A DNA stretch of 64,000 nt from Chitinophaga varians (GCF_014529945.1 NZ_JACVFB010000003.1:1116001-1180000); one strand, 5' to 3'; shown: positions 24,347 to 33,236, counted from the stretch's first letter. The notes: generated by a model from the letters alone, not told the origin. Translations and numbers: made by a program.

Positions 24347-26926
24347 ATGTCCATTCAGGTTATCACCAGACCACGATATTTTTGTTGGCCTTTGCTGGCA
24401 TTGCTATGGCTGTGCATCGTTTTCCCAGCCACCGCACAGCGCAGCAAAAAGGCGACGCCCATTCCGGACACTATTCATATGGCCGTAATCGACAGTGCTA
24501 CCATCCGCAAAAATATCAGCAAGCTGGCACAGGACACTTCCAAACTGAAGAAGTCTGACACCGCCGTGGCCGTGATCATCAACAGGATAGAAGGTTACAC
24601 CCTGCTGCTCAATCAGCTGATGAGCAGCCTGCGGCGCGGGTTTGACACCGTTAGCATCACCCGGGAGATTCCGTTGGTAGACACTTCCCTTGCATTGATC
24701 AAACAGAATATAGCTGGACAAGACCGTACACCCAACATCAACGATATTTACACCAACAAAGTGATGCTGGAACAGCTGCAACGTAAGCTGAGCGGATGGC
24801 AGAACAACCTCTTCTCCAATTACAACGCCCTGGTGGCCATCAATGATACGCTACACTCCCTGCGGCGCGACACCTCCATGCGCAGTATTCCTGCGGAAGA
24901 TGAGCTGTATGGTTTTTATATCGGTCAACTTACCCGACTGATCAACAAATACCGCGTTGTAGACAGCGCCAATAAAGTGAGTCTTGTGAAAATGGGGTTG
25001 TTGCAAAACAGGATTGCCAACCGGTACATCGATGTGTCCAATCTGCTGGAAGACAGCAATTACCAACTGGAACAGTTTTCCGCCAATATGTTTTCCCGTG
25101 ACTACCGGTATATCTGGGCGCCGCACCGCGACAGTATCAATCCGCTGGAGTTTTTCCCGGTCGTAGAACGATCGTTGCACAAAAGCACGCGGGTATTGAC
25201 CATCTTCTTTTCTATCCAATGGCCGATCTTCATTGTATGGATATTGCTGGCATCACTGTTCGCCTGGTGGATTTATGCCAATGTACGGCGTATCCGGCGC
25301 AATCACCCGGAGCAGGAAGCAGAAGCCATCCTGCAACATGCGCAGTATGTATACCGTCATCCTGTAGCCAGCACCGTGATTTTCGTTACCACCCTGTCCT
25401 CCGTGTTTTCCGTGCGGTATCCGATCCTGTACACAGAAATCATCTGGGGGTTGACCATGTTCGCCCTCACCTATCTTTTCCGGTCACATTTTCCCAGGGT
25501 ATTGTATCGCTATTGGCTGATGCTGATGGCGCTGCTTTTTGTGTATTGCGTCAACAACCTGTTGATTGAGGTGACCTATGCCGAGCAGTGGGGGCTGCTG
25601 ATCTGCGCCGTTCTTTGTATAATGCTGGGTTTCCGGCTGCTCAAAGAAACCTCGCTGACCACCTTCGCCCATCCCAAATATACCGCGCCGACCATTAAGC
25701 TGTTTATCGCCACCGCCGCTGTTTCCCTGCTGCTGGTGATATTTGCGCGGGTAGGCAGCGCCAAAATATTCGGGTCCAGCGCCGTGGTGAACACCGTCAT
25801 GGCCATGAACCTGTACGTGCTTGTGAAGATCGTGCTGGAAGCTGTTTTCATACAGGTAGAAGCCAATAAAAATTCCAGCACTTTTATCTCTTTCATGGAC
25901 TATCAGGATGTACAGCGCAAGCTGAAAACATTCCTGACCGTACTGGCTTTTGTAGGCTGGCTGATCATTATCGCCCGTAATCTGTACCTGTACGATGCCA
26001 TCTATGAAGAGATCACCGATATCCTGTCTGCCAGCCACCATATCGGGAATTCCGACTTCACCTTCAGCAGCGTGATCATTTTTGTACTGGTCATCTGGGT
26101 GGCTTTTGTCGCCTCGCAGCTGATCGCGTATATGTTTGGCAATACCGGCCAGAGCACCAGTCCCGCCCAGAAGCCACGCTTCGGTTCCACCCTGTTGTTG
26201 CTACGTCTTGCCGTACTGGCCGGCGGCGTATTACTCGCTTTCGCCGCCTCCGGTATCCCGATGGATAAACTGACCATCGTGATAGGCGCTCTCAGCGTGG
26301 GCATTGGCTTCGGTTTACAGAATATCGTGAACAATCTCGTATCCGGTATCATCCTCGCTTTTGAAAAGCCGATAGAAGTGGGTGATGTGATAGAGCTGGG
26401 GACCCGCTCCGGCGTGGTGAAAGAAATCGGCATCCGCTCCAGCAAAATTTCCGCCTATGATGGCTCGACCGTGGTCGTTCCCAATGCCGATCTTATCTCC
26501 CAGCAGCTGATCAACTGGACGATGACCAATCGTGTCCGCCGTGTTAATTTCATGCTGGGCGTCGGCTACGGCAGTGACGTAGCGCAGGTCACCGATATTA
26601 TCAAGAGCGCTTTCCCCGGTCAGGAAGGTATTCTCACCACCCCCGAGCCGATCGTGCAACTGTCACAATTCGGGGATAACGCCGTTAATTTCCAGGTGTA
26701 CTTCTGGATTTCCGATCTCGGCAATGCCGGCACATTACAAAGTAAAGTGCTCACTTTCATCTACGACGCCCTCAATAAAGCCGGTATAGAACTGCCTTTC
26801 CCGCAACGGGACCTGCATATCCGCAGCGTCGACGAAGCTGTGCTGAACAAGTGGAAAGTCAATAAGGAAGCGGAATCCGGGCCATCAGGCGATAAGCCGG
26901 CAGAGAACGGAGAAAAAAAATTGTAA
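24347..26926 (+). CDS. Large MscS-family mechanosensitive channel
   Basis: This 859-aa inner-membrane protein has a signal-like start (to about residue 30) and a periplasmic helical domain (about 30-285). Several membrane helices follow from about residue 288 (WPIFIVWILLASLFAWW onward). The MscS core includes the pore-lining helix VIGALSVGIGFGLQNIVNNLVSG, FEKPIEVGDVIEL, VVVPNADLISQQLINWT and the C-terminal alpha/beta domain to PFPQRDLHIR. The layout is like MscK/MscM. It releases solutes on hypo-osmotic shock. Confidence 0.9.
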   Translation: MSIQVITRPRYFCWPLLALLWLCIVFPATAQRSKKATPIPDTIHMAVIDSATIRKNISKLAQDTSKLKKSDTAVAVIINRIEGYTLLLNQLMSSLRRGFDTVSITREIPLVDTSLALIKQNIAGQDRTPNINDIYTNKVMLEQLQRKLSGWQNNLFSNYNALVAINDTLHSLRRDTSMRSIPAEDELYGFYIGQLTRLINKYRVVDSANKVSLVKMGLLQNRIANRYIDVSNLLEDSNYQLEQFSANMFSRDYRYIWAPHRDSINPLEFFPVVERSLHKSTRVLTIFFSIQWPIFIVWILLASLFAWWIYANVRRIRRNHPEQEAEAILQHAQYVYRHPVASTVIFVTTLSSVFSVRYPILYTEIIWGLTMFALTYLFRSHFPRVLYRYWLMLMALLFVYCVNNLLIEVTYAEQWGLLICAVLCIMLGFRLLKETSLTTFAHPKYTAPTIKLFIATAAVSLLLVIFARVGSAKIFGSSAVVNTVMAMNLYVLVKIVLEAVFIQVEANKNSSTFISFMDYQDVQRKLKTFLTVLAFVGWLIIIARNLYLYDAIYEEITDILSASHHIGNSDFTFSSVIIFVLVIWVAFVASQLIAYMFGNTGQSTSPAQKPRFGSTLLLLRLAVLAGGVLLAFAASGIPMDKLTIVIGALSVGIGFGLQNIVNNLVSGIILAFEKPIEVGDVIELGTRSGVVKEIGIRSSKISAYDGSTVVVPNADLISQQLINWTMTNRVRRVNFMLGVGYGSDVAQVTDIIKSAFPGQEGILTTPEPIVQLSQFGDNAVNFQVYFWISDLGNAGTLQSKVLTFIYDALNKAGIELPFPQRDLHIRSVDEAVLNKWKVNKEAESGPSGDKPAENGEKKL

Positions 26927-26943
26927 AAAAACGGGCTGTACAT

Positions 26944-26975
26944 TTTGAATTTTCATTTATTAGCCGTTATCTTTG
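26944..26975 (+). promoter_or_regulatory. tRNA promoter
   Basis: TTTG (26944-26947), 20-nt spacer, TATCTTTG (26968-26975): a full match to the Bacteroidota consensus. It lies 42 bp before the mature tRNA 5' end. Confidence 0.8.
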
Positions 26976-27017
26976 CACTCCCGTTTTGAGAATGAAAGTT
27001 CAAGACAGACAGGAAAT

Positions 27018-27091
27018 GGCGAGGTAGCTCAGGTGGTTAGAGCACAGGATTCATAACCCTGAGGTCTCGGGTTCAAGTCCCGATCTCGCTA
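27018..27091 (+). tRNA. tRNA-Met (CAT anticodon)
   Basis: A 74-nt cloverleaf is seen: acceptor GGCGAGG/TCTCGCT (G.U at both ends), D arm GCTC..GAGC, anticodon loop TTCATAA, T arm TCGGGTTCAAGTCCCGA. CCA is not encoded. The anticodon stem has an A-C opposition next to the loop. Elongator Met is most likely; a lysidine-modified Ile tRNA also has CAT and cannot be excluded by eye. Confidence 0.9.
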
Positions 27092-27096
27092 CAGGT
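27079..27096 (+). repeat. Direct repeat, left copy (3' end of the tRNA)
   Basis: Eighteen bases covering the end of the T arm, the acceptor 3' strand and 5 bases beyond recur at 27680-27697 with one mismatch (14 exact in a row, ATCTCGCTACAGGT). The position at a tRNA 3' end is where site-specific integrases act. Confidence 0.75.
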
Positions 27097-27097
27097 T

Positions 27098-27131
27098 AAA
27101 AGGCTTTCAGGCAGATGCTTGAAAGCCTTTT
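27098..27131 (+). terminator. Terminator after the tRNA
   Basis: AAAAGGCTTTCA (27098-27109) and TGAAAGCCTTTT (27120-27131) form a perfect 12-bp stem with a 10-nt loop. It starts 6 bases after the tRNA. Confidence 0.85.
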
Positions 27132-27151
27132 AAGTTTATTTCCATAAAACT

Positions 27152-27634
27152 ATGCTTACTAGGATCTATTGGTTGCGTCAATTTGATAACGGTGCCCGCA
27201 TAGGCATTATGCCTCGGCCTCGCGGTGGTGATTGGCTGGAAGACGAAATAATCAATTTCCGAAAACAGAAAGTCACACATATAGCGTCTTTGCTTGAAAG
27301 AGAGGAAATAATAGAATTGGGACTTACACAGGAGGAAGCGATTTGTGCTAAACATGAAATTGAATTTCTTCACTTTCCAATAAAAGATAGAGGTATTCCT
27401 TCACATCCAAATGAGTTTATAAAGCTGTTGTCAAAAAAGATTGATGAAGGGGCAACTGTTGTTATTCACTGCCGGATGGGTATAGGTAGGTCTTCTATCA
27501 TTGCAGGAAGCGTGTTGCTAATGAATGGTTATATAGCAGATGAAGTTTTTGAATACATCAGCAGGGCCAGGGGATTGAAGGTTCCTGATACTGAAGATCA
27601 GATTAAATGGCTGAAAGCAAGGGAAGGGCTATAG
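27152..27634 (+). CDS. Dual-specificity/tyrosine protein phosphatase-like protein
   Basis: This 160-aa protein has the Cys-based phosphatase signature HCRMGIGRS: nucleophile C107, phosphate-binding R113. A likely general-acid Asp is D79 in PIKDRGIP. The fold order (ARIGIMPRPRGG, KVTHIASLL, EFLHFPI, VVIHCR) fits the small cyclin-phosphatase-like group. The gene is visibly richer in A+T than its neighbours and is bracketed by the tRNA 3'-end repeat, suggesting acquisition. Substrate unknown; no kinase adjoins it. Confidence 0.8.
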   Translation: MLTRIYWLRQFDNGARIGIMPRPRGGDWLEDEIINFRKQKVTHIASLLEREEIIELGLTQEEAICAKHEIEFLHFPIKDRGIPSHPNEFIKLLSKKIDEGATVVIHCRMGIGRSSIIAGSVLLMNGYIADEVFEYISRARGLKVPDTEDQIKWLKAREGL

Positions 27635-27679
27635 GCTATGAACCGAACTAGATCATTCAGTAAAAGCTTCAACATTTCT

Positions 27680-27697
27680 CCCTATCTCGCTACAGGT
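27680..27697 (+). repeat. Direct repeat, right copy (orphan tRNA 3' fragment)
   Basis: This copy of the tRNA 3' end has no tRNA body in front of it and is followed at once by a hairpin terminator, as the real tRNA is. It could be an attR-like site or the stump of a second tRNA. Confidence 0.7.
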
Positions 27698-27727
27698 AAA
27701 AAGCCGCATCACGAAATGCGGCTTTTT
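27698..27727 (+). terminator. Terminator after the orphan tRNA fragment
   Basis: AAAAAGCCGCAT and ATGCGGCTTTTT are perfect 12-bp arms with a 6-nt loop. Relative to the repeat it sits where the tRNA's own terminator does. Confidence 0.85.
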
Positions 27728-27803
27728 AATTTCCCCAGTACCGCCCGCAATTATTGCAACAATCAAATTTTATTTACCTTACTCCGCAATAAAACCGCTC
27801 CCT

Positions 27804-28940
27804 ATGTCCTTTTTCAAAAAATGGTTTAACAAAGCAGAAAAAGAGGAACCAAATGAAGCACCTCTGCCGTGGATAGAACCTGCTCAAAATCCCTGGGGAG
27901 TAAGACTTCTGGATTTACGCCCTGTCACAACAATTATGCTCGCCACCTCTAAGGACCCTCAGTGCGCATCTAATGCTGTTTCCTATAATGCTGAAGATGG
28001 TACTACCTTTATAGACGAGGAACCATCCGATAACACGATCATCAGCAGCAATATTGTTATTCCTATTGATAAGGTACTGGCACCCGGGGTCCTGTTTATC
28101 CCGCAAACCATGGAGCATAAGTGGGCTATATATTACCACAACGATACACTGATATTTGTAAGAAGCTGGCTAAGGAAAGTAGTTGTGACAGCGAAAACCA
28201 CGCAAAGAGAAAACACACTTACTATCGATGCTATTAAAGGCAAGTTTCTTAATAATGAAAGCACCGAACTTACACGGAACATTATCAGGTTTTTATTGAT
28301 AGGTTATGCAATGAACGAAGTCACTCCTGCTCCAATACCTCCAGCATTAGCACTTACCCCTCAAAATGCAGCATTATGGGCATTTTCAGCCTATGGAAAT
28401 ATGGCCCATTTTGGTGTTTTTGATGAGCATTTCGAGCCGCTAATAGATAGGCCGCTTCGCTCCCACTCCCTCCTGCATATTGCAGTAGCGCAGGGCAATA
28501 TCCCTGAGATTGAAAAACAGTTTCAAACTGGTCTTAGCCTGGACTTACTGGCTGGTGATGGTCTGGCTCCTTTACATTGGTCTATTGCCTCAAAAGAAAT
28601 ACAGGTGATGGAAAAGCTTCTGGCGTTGGGCGCCCATCCCGACTCAAGGTCGGAAGAAGGAGCTACCCCATTGATGAATGCGGTACAATCCAACAAGATA
28701 CATCATGTAGATCTGCTTTTGCAATCCGGAGCCAACCCCAATGCGATAGATAATCGCGGATTTACATCACTTCACCGGGCTGCAGAAATGGGCCATCTGG
28801 ATATTGTAATCACTTTATTGAAGTGTGGAGCGGATAAAAATATTTCTTCCGGCGGCCACACCGCTCTTTCTTTTGCAGAAGGACGAGGGCATGAAGCGAT
28901 AGTCAAGGTATTGCAGGGAAATAATGAACACCAAAAGTGA
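27804..28940 (+). CDS. Ankyrin-repeat protein with an unrecognised N-terminal domain
   Basis: This 378-aa protein has no signal peptide. Residues 1-205 form an unrecognised domain with a basic start (FFKKWFNKAEKEE) and VIPIDKVLAPGVLFIPQTME in the middle. From about residue 220 come four to five ankyrin repeats (RSHSLLHIAVAQGNIPEIE, DGLAPLHWSIASK, EGATPLMNAVQSN, RGFTSLHRAAEMGHLDIV, GGHTALSFAEGRGHEAIV). Ankyrins bind other proteins. It is AT-rich like the phosphatase gene upstream, so both may be acquired. Confidence 0.8.
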   Translation: MSFFKKWFNKAEKEEPNEAPLPWIEPAQNPWGVRLLDLRPVTTIMLATSKDPQCASNAVSYNAEDGTTFIDEEPSDNTIISSNIVIPIDKVLAPGVLFIPQTMEHKWAIYYHNDTLIFVRSWLRKVVVTAKTTQRENTLTIDAIKGKFLNNESTELTRNIIRFLLIGYAMNEVTPAPIPPALALTPQNAALWAFSAYGNMAHFGVFDEHFEPLIDRPLRSHSLLHIAVAQGNIPEIEKQFQTGLSLDLLAGDGLAPLHWSIASKEIQVMEKLLALGAHPDSRSEEGATPLMNAVQSNKIHHVDLLLQSGANPNAIDNRGFTSLHRAAEMGHLDIVITLLKCGADKNISSGGHTALSFAEGRGHEAIVKVLQGNNEHQK

Positions 28941-29073
28941 GTATCGGTTTATGCTGGCATCTATGGAAGTAGAAAATTATGCGCGCGGTTTTTTGGATTT
29001 AAAACCTTTTAAAAAAGCTACTTCAAAAGTAAGCGCGGATAACAGGTCATCATCACAGACCCTCCTCCCGTAA
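28924..29073 (+). CDS. Candidate small ORF after the ankyrin gene
   Basis: A 49-codon frame starts at the ATG at 28924, overlapping the ankyrin gene's 3' end by 17 bp (NTKSEYRFMLASMEVENYARG.., ending SSSQTLLP). It has no recognised motif. It may be a chance frame or a decayed remnant. Confidence 0.2.
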   Translation: MNTKSEYRFMLASMEVENYARGFLDLKPFKKATSKVSADNRSSSQTLLP

Positions 29074-29088
29074 AAGGCCAGGAAAATT

Positions 29089-29571
29089 TTATTTATGCAC
29101 AGGAATAACAGCCGTTGCTTCCACTTCCAGTAAAACATCATCCCGGAACAAACCACTCACCTGCACCAGCGTACTGGCAGGTGGGTGCTGCACATCCACA
29201 TATTTATCCCTGACAGCACGAAGCGTCTTGAGGTTTTTTGTGTCCAGAATAAAGTAGGAAAGTTTCACGATGTCGGACATTTTTCCACCGGCGGCTTCTA
29301 TCACTTTTTGGATGTTGGCAAAGACCTGTTCGGCCTGCTGTTCGAAGTTATCTTTCCCCACCAGTTCACCTTTAACGTTTAGGGGTACCTGGCCTGAAAG
29401 GATGAGCATTGTATGGGTCCCCAGGTTGATAACGGCGGCCTGCGAGTATCCGTTGGGTTTAGCCACTTCCGGGGGATTCATGAAGTAGACGCCTGATTTC
29501 TCTGATTGGGCCTGGGCGAGTGATGTAACCAACAATAAAGCTACAATAGTTAAAATGGATTGTTTTCTCAT
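29089..29571 (-). CDS. Secreted RidA-family protein
   Basis: This 160-aa protein has a signal peptide (MRKQSILTIVALLLVTSLAQAQ) followed by a Rid/YjgF domain: GYSQAAVINLGTHTMLILSGQVPLNVKGELVG, QQAEQVFANIQKVIEAAGG, VRDKYVDVQHPPASTLVQVSGLFRDDVLLEVEATAVIP. The conserved Arg of active RidA enamine deaminases would lie in the PPASTLV/LFRDD region; R142 in LFRDD may not be equivalent. Probably periplasmic, unlike classical cytosolic RidA. Confidence 0.85.
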   Translation of the reverse strand: MRKQSILTIVALLLVTSLAQAQSEKSGVYFMNPPEVAKPNGYSQAAVINLGTHTMLILSGQVPLNVKGELVGKDNFEQQAEQVFANIQKVIEAAGGKMSDIVKLSYFILDTKNLKTLRAVRDKYVDVQHPPASTLVQVSGLFRDDVLLEVEATAVIPVHK

Positions 29572-29707
29572 AGCGTTGGATAGTTTACTTCAAGATAGAC
29601 ATTTATAAGCGATTGAACACATTAACCGAAAAAGTGTGTAGCGCCACCGCCACACGCTTCGGAAATATATTAGCGGATCACGTATAGGTATTGATTATTT
29701 TCCGATA

Positions 29708-29715
29708 TATCTTTG
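29708..29715 (+). promoter_or_regulatory. -7 box before the hypothetical gene at 29730
   Basis: TATCTTTG fits TAnnTTTG. Transcription would start near 29722, downstream of the upstream in-frame start at 29691, so the ATG at 29730 is the more likely start. Confidence 0.55.
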
Positions 29716-29729
29716 AAAGATCAAGTAGC

Positions 29730-30662
29730 ATGGAAAACTCAAAGCAACATTTTACCTGGTATGGAAGCGCCAGCAGCGAAGCCGGCCCCTTTATGATTAC
29801 CGCCGTTGAAGATTTTACGCAATGGAGAGGCAGTGATGATGCGTTACCAATAGGTTATCGTGTGAAGTACCATGGTCCGTTGATCAACGAACTTCCATCC
29901 CGTTTTCAAACAACTACTCCTGTCCTTTTTGCTGATGAAGCCGGATTGCTGCAATTTATCCAGTCCCTGATCGATGAGATCTACCTGGTACAACCAGAGA
30001 TCACGATGCGGGAACAGAGAAAAATGACCGTCGAAGAAATCGTGGCGGCAGCAAAAGGAGCAGCCTCTGAAGCAGCCGTGTCCGATGCCAGGGAAAGCTG
30101 GCAGCACATCTGGCATGAACACAAACATGGCAGCTACCATTTCTCTCTGGAAGATAAAAATTTATTACACCTGGGAATAGGTATCGAGACAGACTACTCC
30201 CGTATTTGTGAAACGGCCCTGGCGCAGGATGAAGTTGCCGTAGCCTCCTTTGGCACCAATGCGCAGGCCTTATTCTGGGATGTACAACCCAATACCGTTA
30301 CCTTAGCCATTGATCACAGGCGAACAAGCGTCTTCTTTATCACTGCACTAACGAACACGCATAGAGAAAAAGCCCTTCAGCTGGTGATGGATGACACAAA
30401 GCATTATGAAGCTGGGCAATTATCATTACCTACCGGTCGCGGAGCATTGGTATGGGCGCCTATGACGCAAGGTGATCTCGGCGCACCGACAGGATTAAGT
30501 CTGGTAGCAGATCTGAACCCACCGGTTCAACTAAACAGCTTAAATATTTTAAAAGTAGGCACCGCATTTAAAGTAAAGCCGGGAATATATGATATCACCT
30601 GTGGCTGGAACCAGATAGAGGAAAATGATTTTGCCTGGGTGCAGCTGCGTTTACAACCATAA
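29730..30662 (+). CDS. Hypothetical protein
   Basis: This 310-aa soluble protein was not recognised. It starts ENSKQHFTWYGSASSEAGPFMITAVEDF and includes GYRVKYHGPLINELP, an acidic/helical part (EQRKMTVEEIVAAAKGAASEAAV) and ASFGTNAQALFWDV. It ends with PGIYDITCGWNQIEENDFAWVQLRLQ, which resembles the short beta-rich ends of immunity-type proteins, without firm support. A zinc-ribbon gene begins 15 bp downstream. Confidence 0.65.
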   Translation: MENSKQHFTWYGSASSEAGPFMITAVEDFTQWRGSDDALPIGYRVKYHGPLINELPSRFQTTTPVLFADEAGLLQFIQSLIDEIYLVQPEITMREQRKMTVEEIVAAAKGAASEAAVSDARESWQHIWHEHKHGSYHFSLEDKNLLHLGIGIETDYSRICETALAQDEVAVASFGTNAQALFWDVQPNTVTLAIDHRRTSVFFITALTNTHREKALQLVMDDTKHYEAGQLSLPTGRGALVWAPMTQGDLGAPTGLSLVADLNPPVQLNSLNILKVGTAFKVKPGIYDITCGWNQIEENDFAWVQLRLQP

Positions 30663-30677
30663 ACAAAACACTTTTCC

Positions 30678-30920
30678 ATGGGACAGATCACTTGCCCAAA
30701 CTGCCAGGACCAGGCGTTTACCTGGTCATACGATGAAGAAAATACCCCGGCCACAACATGGAACTGTTCCAGCTGCGGCTACATTGCCCGGGAAGACGAA
30801 TCCTTTGAAAGGGAATGTGCTGGCTGCAGAACAAAAAGTGAAATAAGACTGGAAGACGACATCAAAATTTACTGGTATTGCCATCATTGTGAAAAAGCCA
30901 CATTCATCTCAGCCAGGTGA
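30678..30920 (+). CDS. Small double zinc-ribbon protein
   Basis: This 80-aa protein has four CxxC knuckles (CPNC, CSSC, CAGC, CHHC), enough for two zinc ribbons. Acidic and aromatic residues lie between them. It may be a nucleic-acid or protein-binding accessory. Close spacing suggests one transcript with the preceding hypothetical gene. Confidence 0.75.
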   Translation: MGQITCPNCQDQAFTWSYDEENTPATTWNCSSCGYIAREDESFERECAGCRTKSEIRLEDDIKIYWYCHHCEKATFISAR

Positions 30921-30987
30921 TTTCTCCAACAGCATTCAACACCAGAAAAAATGCTTCTTCCAATTACATCCCCTCCCCTTTATTATT

Positions 30988-31485
30988 TTAATGATGATGT
31001 GCCGCTCTTGTTTTAGCAGCTTTCTTTGCAGCCACAGAACGCTCACGCGGACCTTTTGTTTTGGCGGCCTTCTTCGCGGCAGCAGAACGTTCGGCCTTGG
31101 TGCGTTTTGCGGCTGCCGAGTGTGCCTGACGTGACAAAGCACTGTGAGAAACGGTTGTTGTACTTTCCTTTTTCAGGGCTTTCTCTCTTGCCAGAGAGCG
31201 TTTCTTGGAAATCGGCTCATGCTTCTGTCCTTTTTCGTAGGCACTTTCAGCGCTTTTACGGGTTTTCTCTGATACCGTTCCTTTCTTGGGCGGTTTTAAC
31301 TTTACACCAGCACGACGAGCTTCAGACAGCCCTATGGCAATTGCCTGTTTGGCTGATCTTGCCCCATGTTTTCCCTTACGGATTTTCTTTATTTCTTCAT
31401 GTACAAATTCACCCGCCTGTGTGCTGGGCGATTTCCCCTCGCGCTCATCTTTCTTCGCCCGCTGGATGGTCTTCTTTTCCGGCAT
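30988..31485 (-). CDS. Basic Lys/Ala-rich protein (DUF6496-like, histone-like tail)
   Basis: This 165-aa protein has an N-terminal segment with EIKKIRKGKHGARSAKQAIAI and GLSEARRAGVKLKP, a motif I associate with DUF6496-type proteins. A histone H1-like tail follows (SAAAKKAAKTKGPRERS, VAAKKAAKTRAAHHH). It probably binds DNA or RNA. It lies 29 bp after a phosphoribosyltransferase gene on the same strand. Confidence 0.65.
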   Translation of the reverse strand: MPEKKTIQRAKKDEREGKSPSTQAGEFVHEEIKKIRKGKHGARSAKQAIAIGLSEARRAGVKLKPPKKGTVSEKTRKSAESAYEKGQKHEPISKKRSLAREKALKKESTTTVSHSALSRQAHSAAAKRTKAERSAAAKKAAKTKGPRERSVAAKKAAKTRAAHHH

Positions 31486-31514
31486 AAGAAAAATTTTTAT
31501 AGTGAAATATTTTC

Positions 31515-32153
31515 CTACTCCCTGCGTGTATTTCTTTTATTAAGCTCCTGTAATAAAACCATTACCTCTTCATCATTTACCTGATTAAAATTCTGGTAAA
31601 ACTTCCCCACTGCATAAAAGGGGGAAGGTGTATATAAACATATAAAATCATCTACTTCCTGTTTGAGAAGTGCTGCGGCTTCCTCAGCGGCCACCGGCAC
31701 TGCCACGACCAGCTTTGCTGCCTGTTCCTGACGAAGCATTTTCAGCGCAACCAGGATAGTCCTGCCTGTCGCCACCCCGTCATCCACCACAATGACTGTC
31801 CTGCCGCTTATGTCAGCAGGCGCTTCCCTGCCCATAAATTTTTTATATTGTTGCTTTAACTGAAGACGAATAAGATCTGTTTGTTCTTTCAGGTATTCAG
31901 GAGGAATGTCGTCTCTTTCATCAATAACGATATCTTCCAATCCTACTGCTCCTATGGCATATTCTTCATGCAAAGGGTGACCAATCTTTTTCGTCATGAG
32001 TAAATCCAGGTCAAAGTCAAGATGCCTGGCCAGAAAATAACCTATGGGAACACCTCCTCTGGGCACCGCCAGCACAATGGCATTTTCCCTTCTGTACTTT
32101 TTCAGTTTATCCACCAACTGCATGGCTGCATCATATCGATCAATAAAGTACAT
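31515..32153 (-). CDS. Phosphoribosyltransferase family protein
   Basis: This 212-aa protein has the PRPP-binding loop VIVVDDGVATGRT near residue 121 and an N-terminal VLAVPRGGVPIGYFLARHL. It belongs to the predicted PRTases that replace the classical nucleobase enzymes in many genomes and often occur with alpha/beta hydrolases or stress genes. Substrate unknown. Confidence 0.85.
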   Translation of the reverse strand: MYFIDRYDAAMQLVDKLKKYRRENAIVLAVPRGGVPIGYFLARHLDFDLDLLMTKKIGHPLHEEYAIGAVGLEDIVIDERDDIPPEYLKEQTDLIRLQLKQQYKKFMGREAPADISGRTVIVVDDGVATGRTILVALKMLRQEQAAKLVVAVPVAAEEAAALLKQEVDDFICLYTPSPFYAVGKFYQNFNQVNDEEVMVLLQELNKRNTRRE

Positions 32154-32375
32154 AACCTTGTTTTAAAGAAAGCCGACAACGTACCACTCTACCATTTTTC
32201 ACAATATCCAAGCCATCTTCGGGTTGTATTGATACGTCCGGTTATGCCGATAGTAACTATATGTAGTTGCTCCATTCGATATAGTGATCAGTTTTCTTTT
32301 CGCAGCGTACAGAGCAGCCTGGCATTACCTCGTGGTATTTAAAGGACAGATTGCGCAATAATCACTACAATGCTT

Positions 32376-33170
32376 TTAGAGGATCTTCAGGAAATCCGGG
32401 ATCATGGTCATCAACAGTTCCGTTTTTGTAGTCAAGGCAGTATGCATTGTTCCGGGCAATATTGCCAGCTGTGACGCCGGCATGGACAATTCACCAAGGC
32501 TACCACCTCCCAGGAGCCGATACAATTCCACCGCATGTTCCGGTTGAACGATATCCGCATCACCGGCGATGATCAATGCAGGCGCCTTTATATTCCTGAT
32601 ATCATCGGCAGGCCAATCCTGTATTAGTTTGTTGAATGCCGTCACTTTAGCCAGATGTTTAGGCCAATCCTGTGGCTGCGGCGCTGTCTGGAGATATTCC
32701 GTTTCATAGGGCGTACCTTTCAGCCCTTCGGGCGTCAACAGCGATTCCAGTCCGCTGAGCTGTGGATGGCGCCCCTTGCTGTTGAAAGTACAGGAAGCGA
32801 GGATGAGTTTACCAACGAGTGCCGGTTGACGCATGGCGATCTGTAATGCGACGCCCGCACCGGTGCTGTAGCCAAAGAAGTCAGCGTGTTGTATGTCCAG
32901 CACCTGCGTCAAAGCGATCACGTCATCGGCCCATTGTTCATAAGAAAGCGGGCGTTCGGGGATATCGGCGGTATGCCCATAGCCCTGAAACTCCAGGGCG
33001 ATAATCTGCCTGTCTGCCGCCAGGAGTGGAATGAGGCGGCCAAATGCAGTACCTACTCCGGAGACAGCTCCAGGCAGCAGGAAAAGAGGTCTCCCCTGAC
33101 CATGTACTTCATAGTACATATGCAGTCCGTTTACGTTTGCATAGCTTCCGCGATTTTCTATAGTCATCAT
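32376..33170 (-). CDS. Alpha/beta hydrolase
   Basis: This 264-aa hydrolase has the nucleophile elbow GYSTGAG (S102), the oxyanion-hole region FLLPGAVSGVG, an acid in IAGDADIVQPEH near residue 210 and the catalytic His in LPGTMHTAL near 242. Cytosolic. A Crp-family regulator gene lies 66 bp upstream on the same strand. Substrate unknown. Confidence 0.88.
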   Translation of the reverse strand: MMTIENRGSYANVNGLHMYYEVHGQGRPLFLLPGAVSGVGTAFGRLIPLLAADRQIIALEFQGYGHTADIPERPLSYEQWADDVIALTQVLDIQHADFFGYSTGAGVALQIAMRQPALVGKLILASCTFNSKGRHPQLSGLESLLTPEGLKGTPYETEYLQTAPQPQDWPKHLAKVTAFNKLIQDWPADDIRNIKAPALIIAGDADIVQPEHAVELYRLLGGGSLGELSMPASQLAILPGTMHTALTTKTELLMTMIPDFLKIL

Positions 33171-33236
33171 AACTTTCTGTTTTGTTATGACAAAGCTCGG
33201 CAGCAGTCAGCAAACGATTCTTGGTGTACACCAACA

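Noticed and set aside
27638..27829. 63-codon frame between the phosphatase and ankyrin genes
   Set aside because: It reads through the orphan tRNA fragment and a strong terminator and overlaps the ankyrin start.
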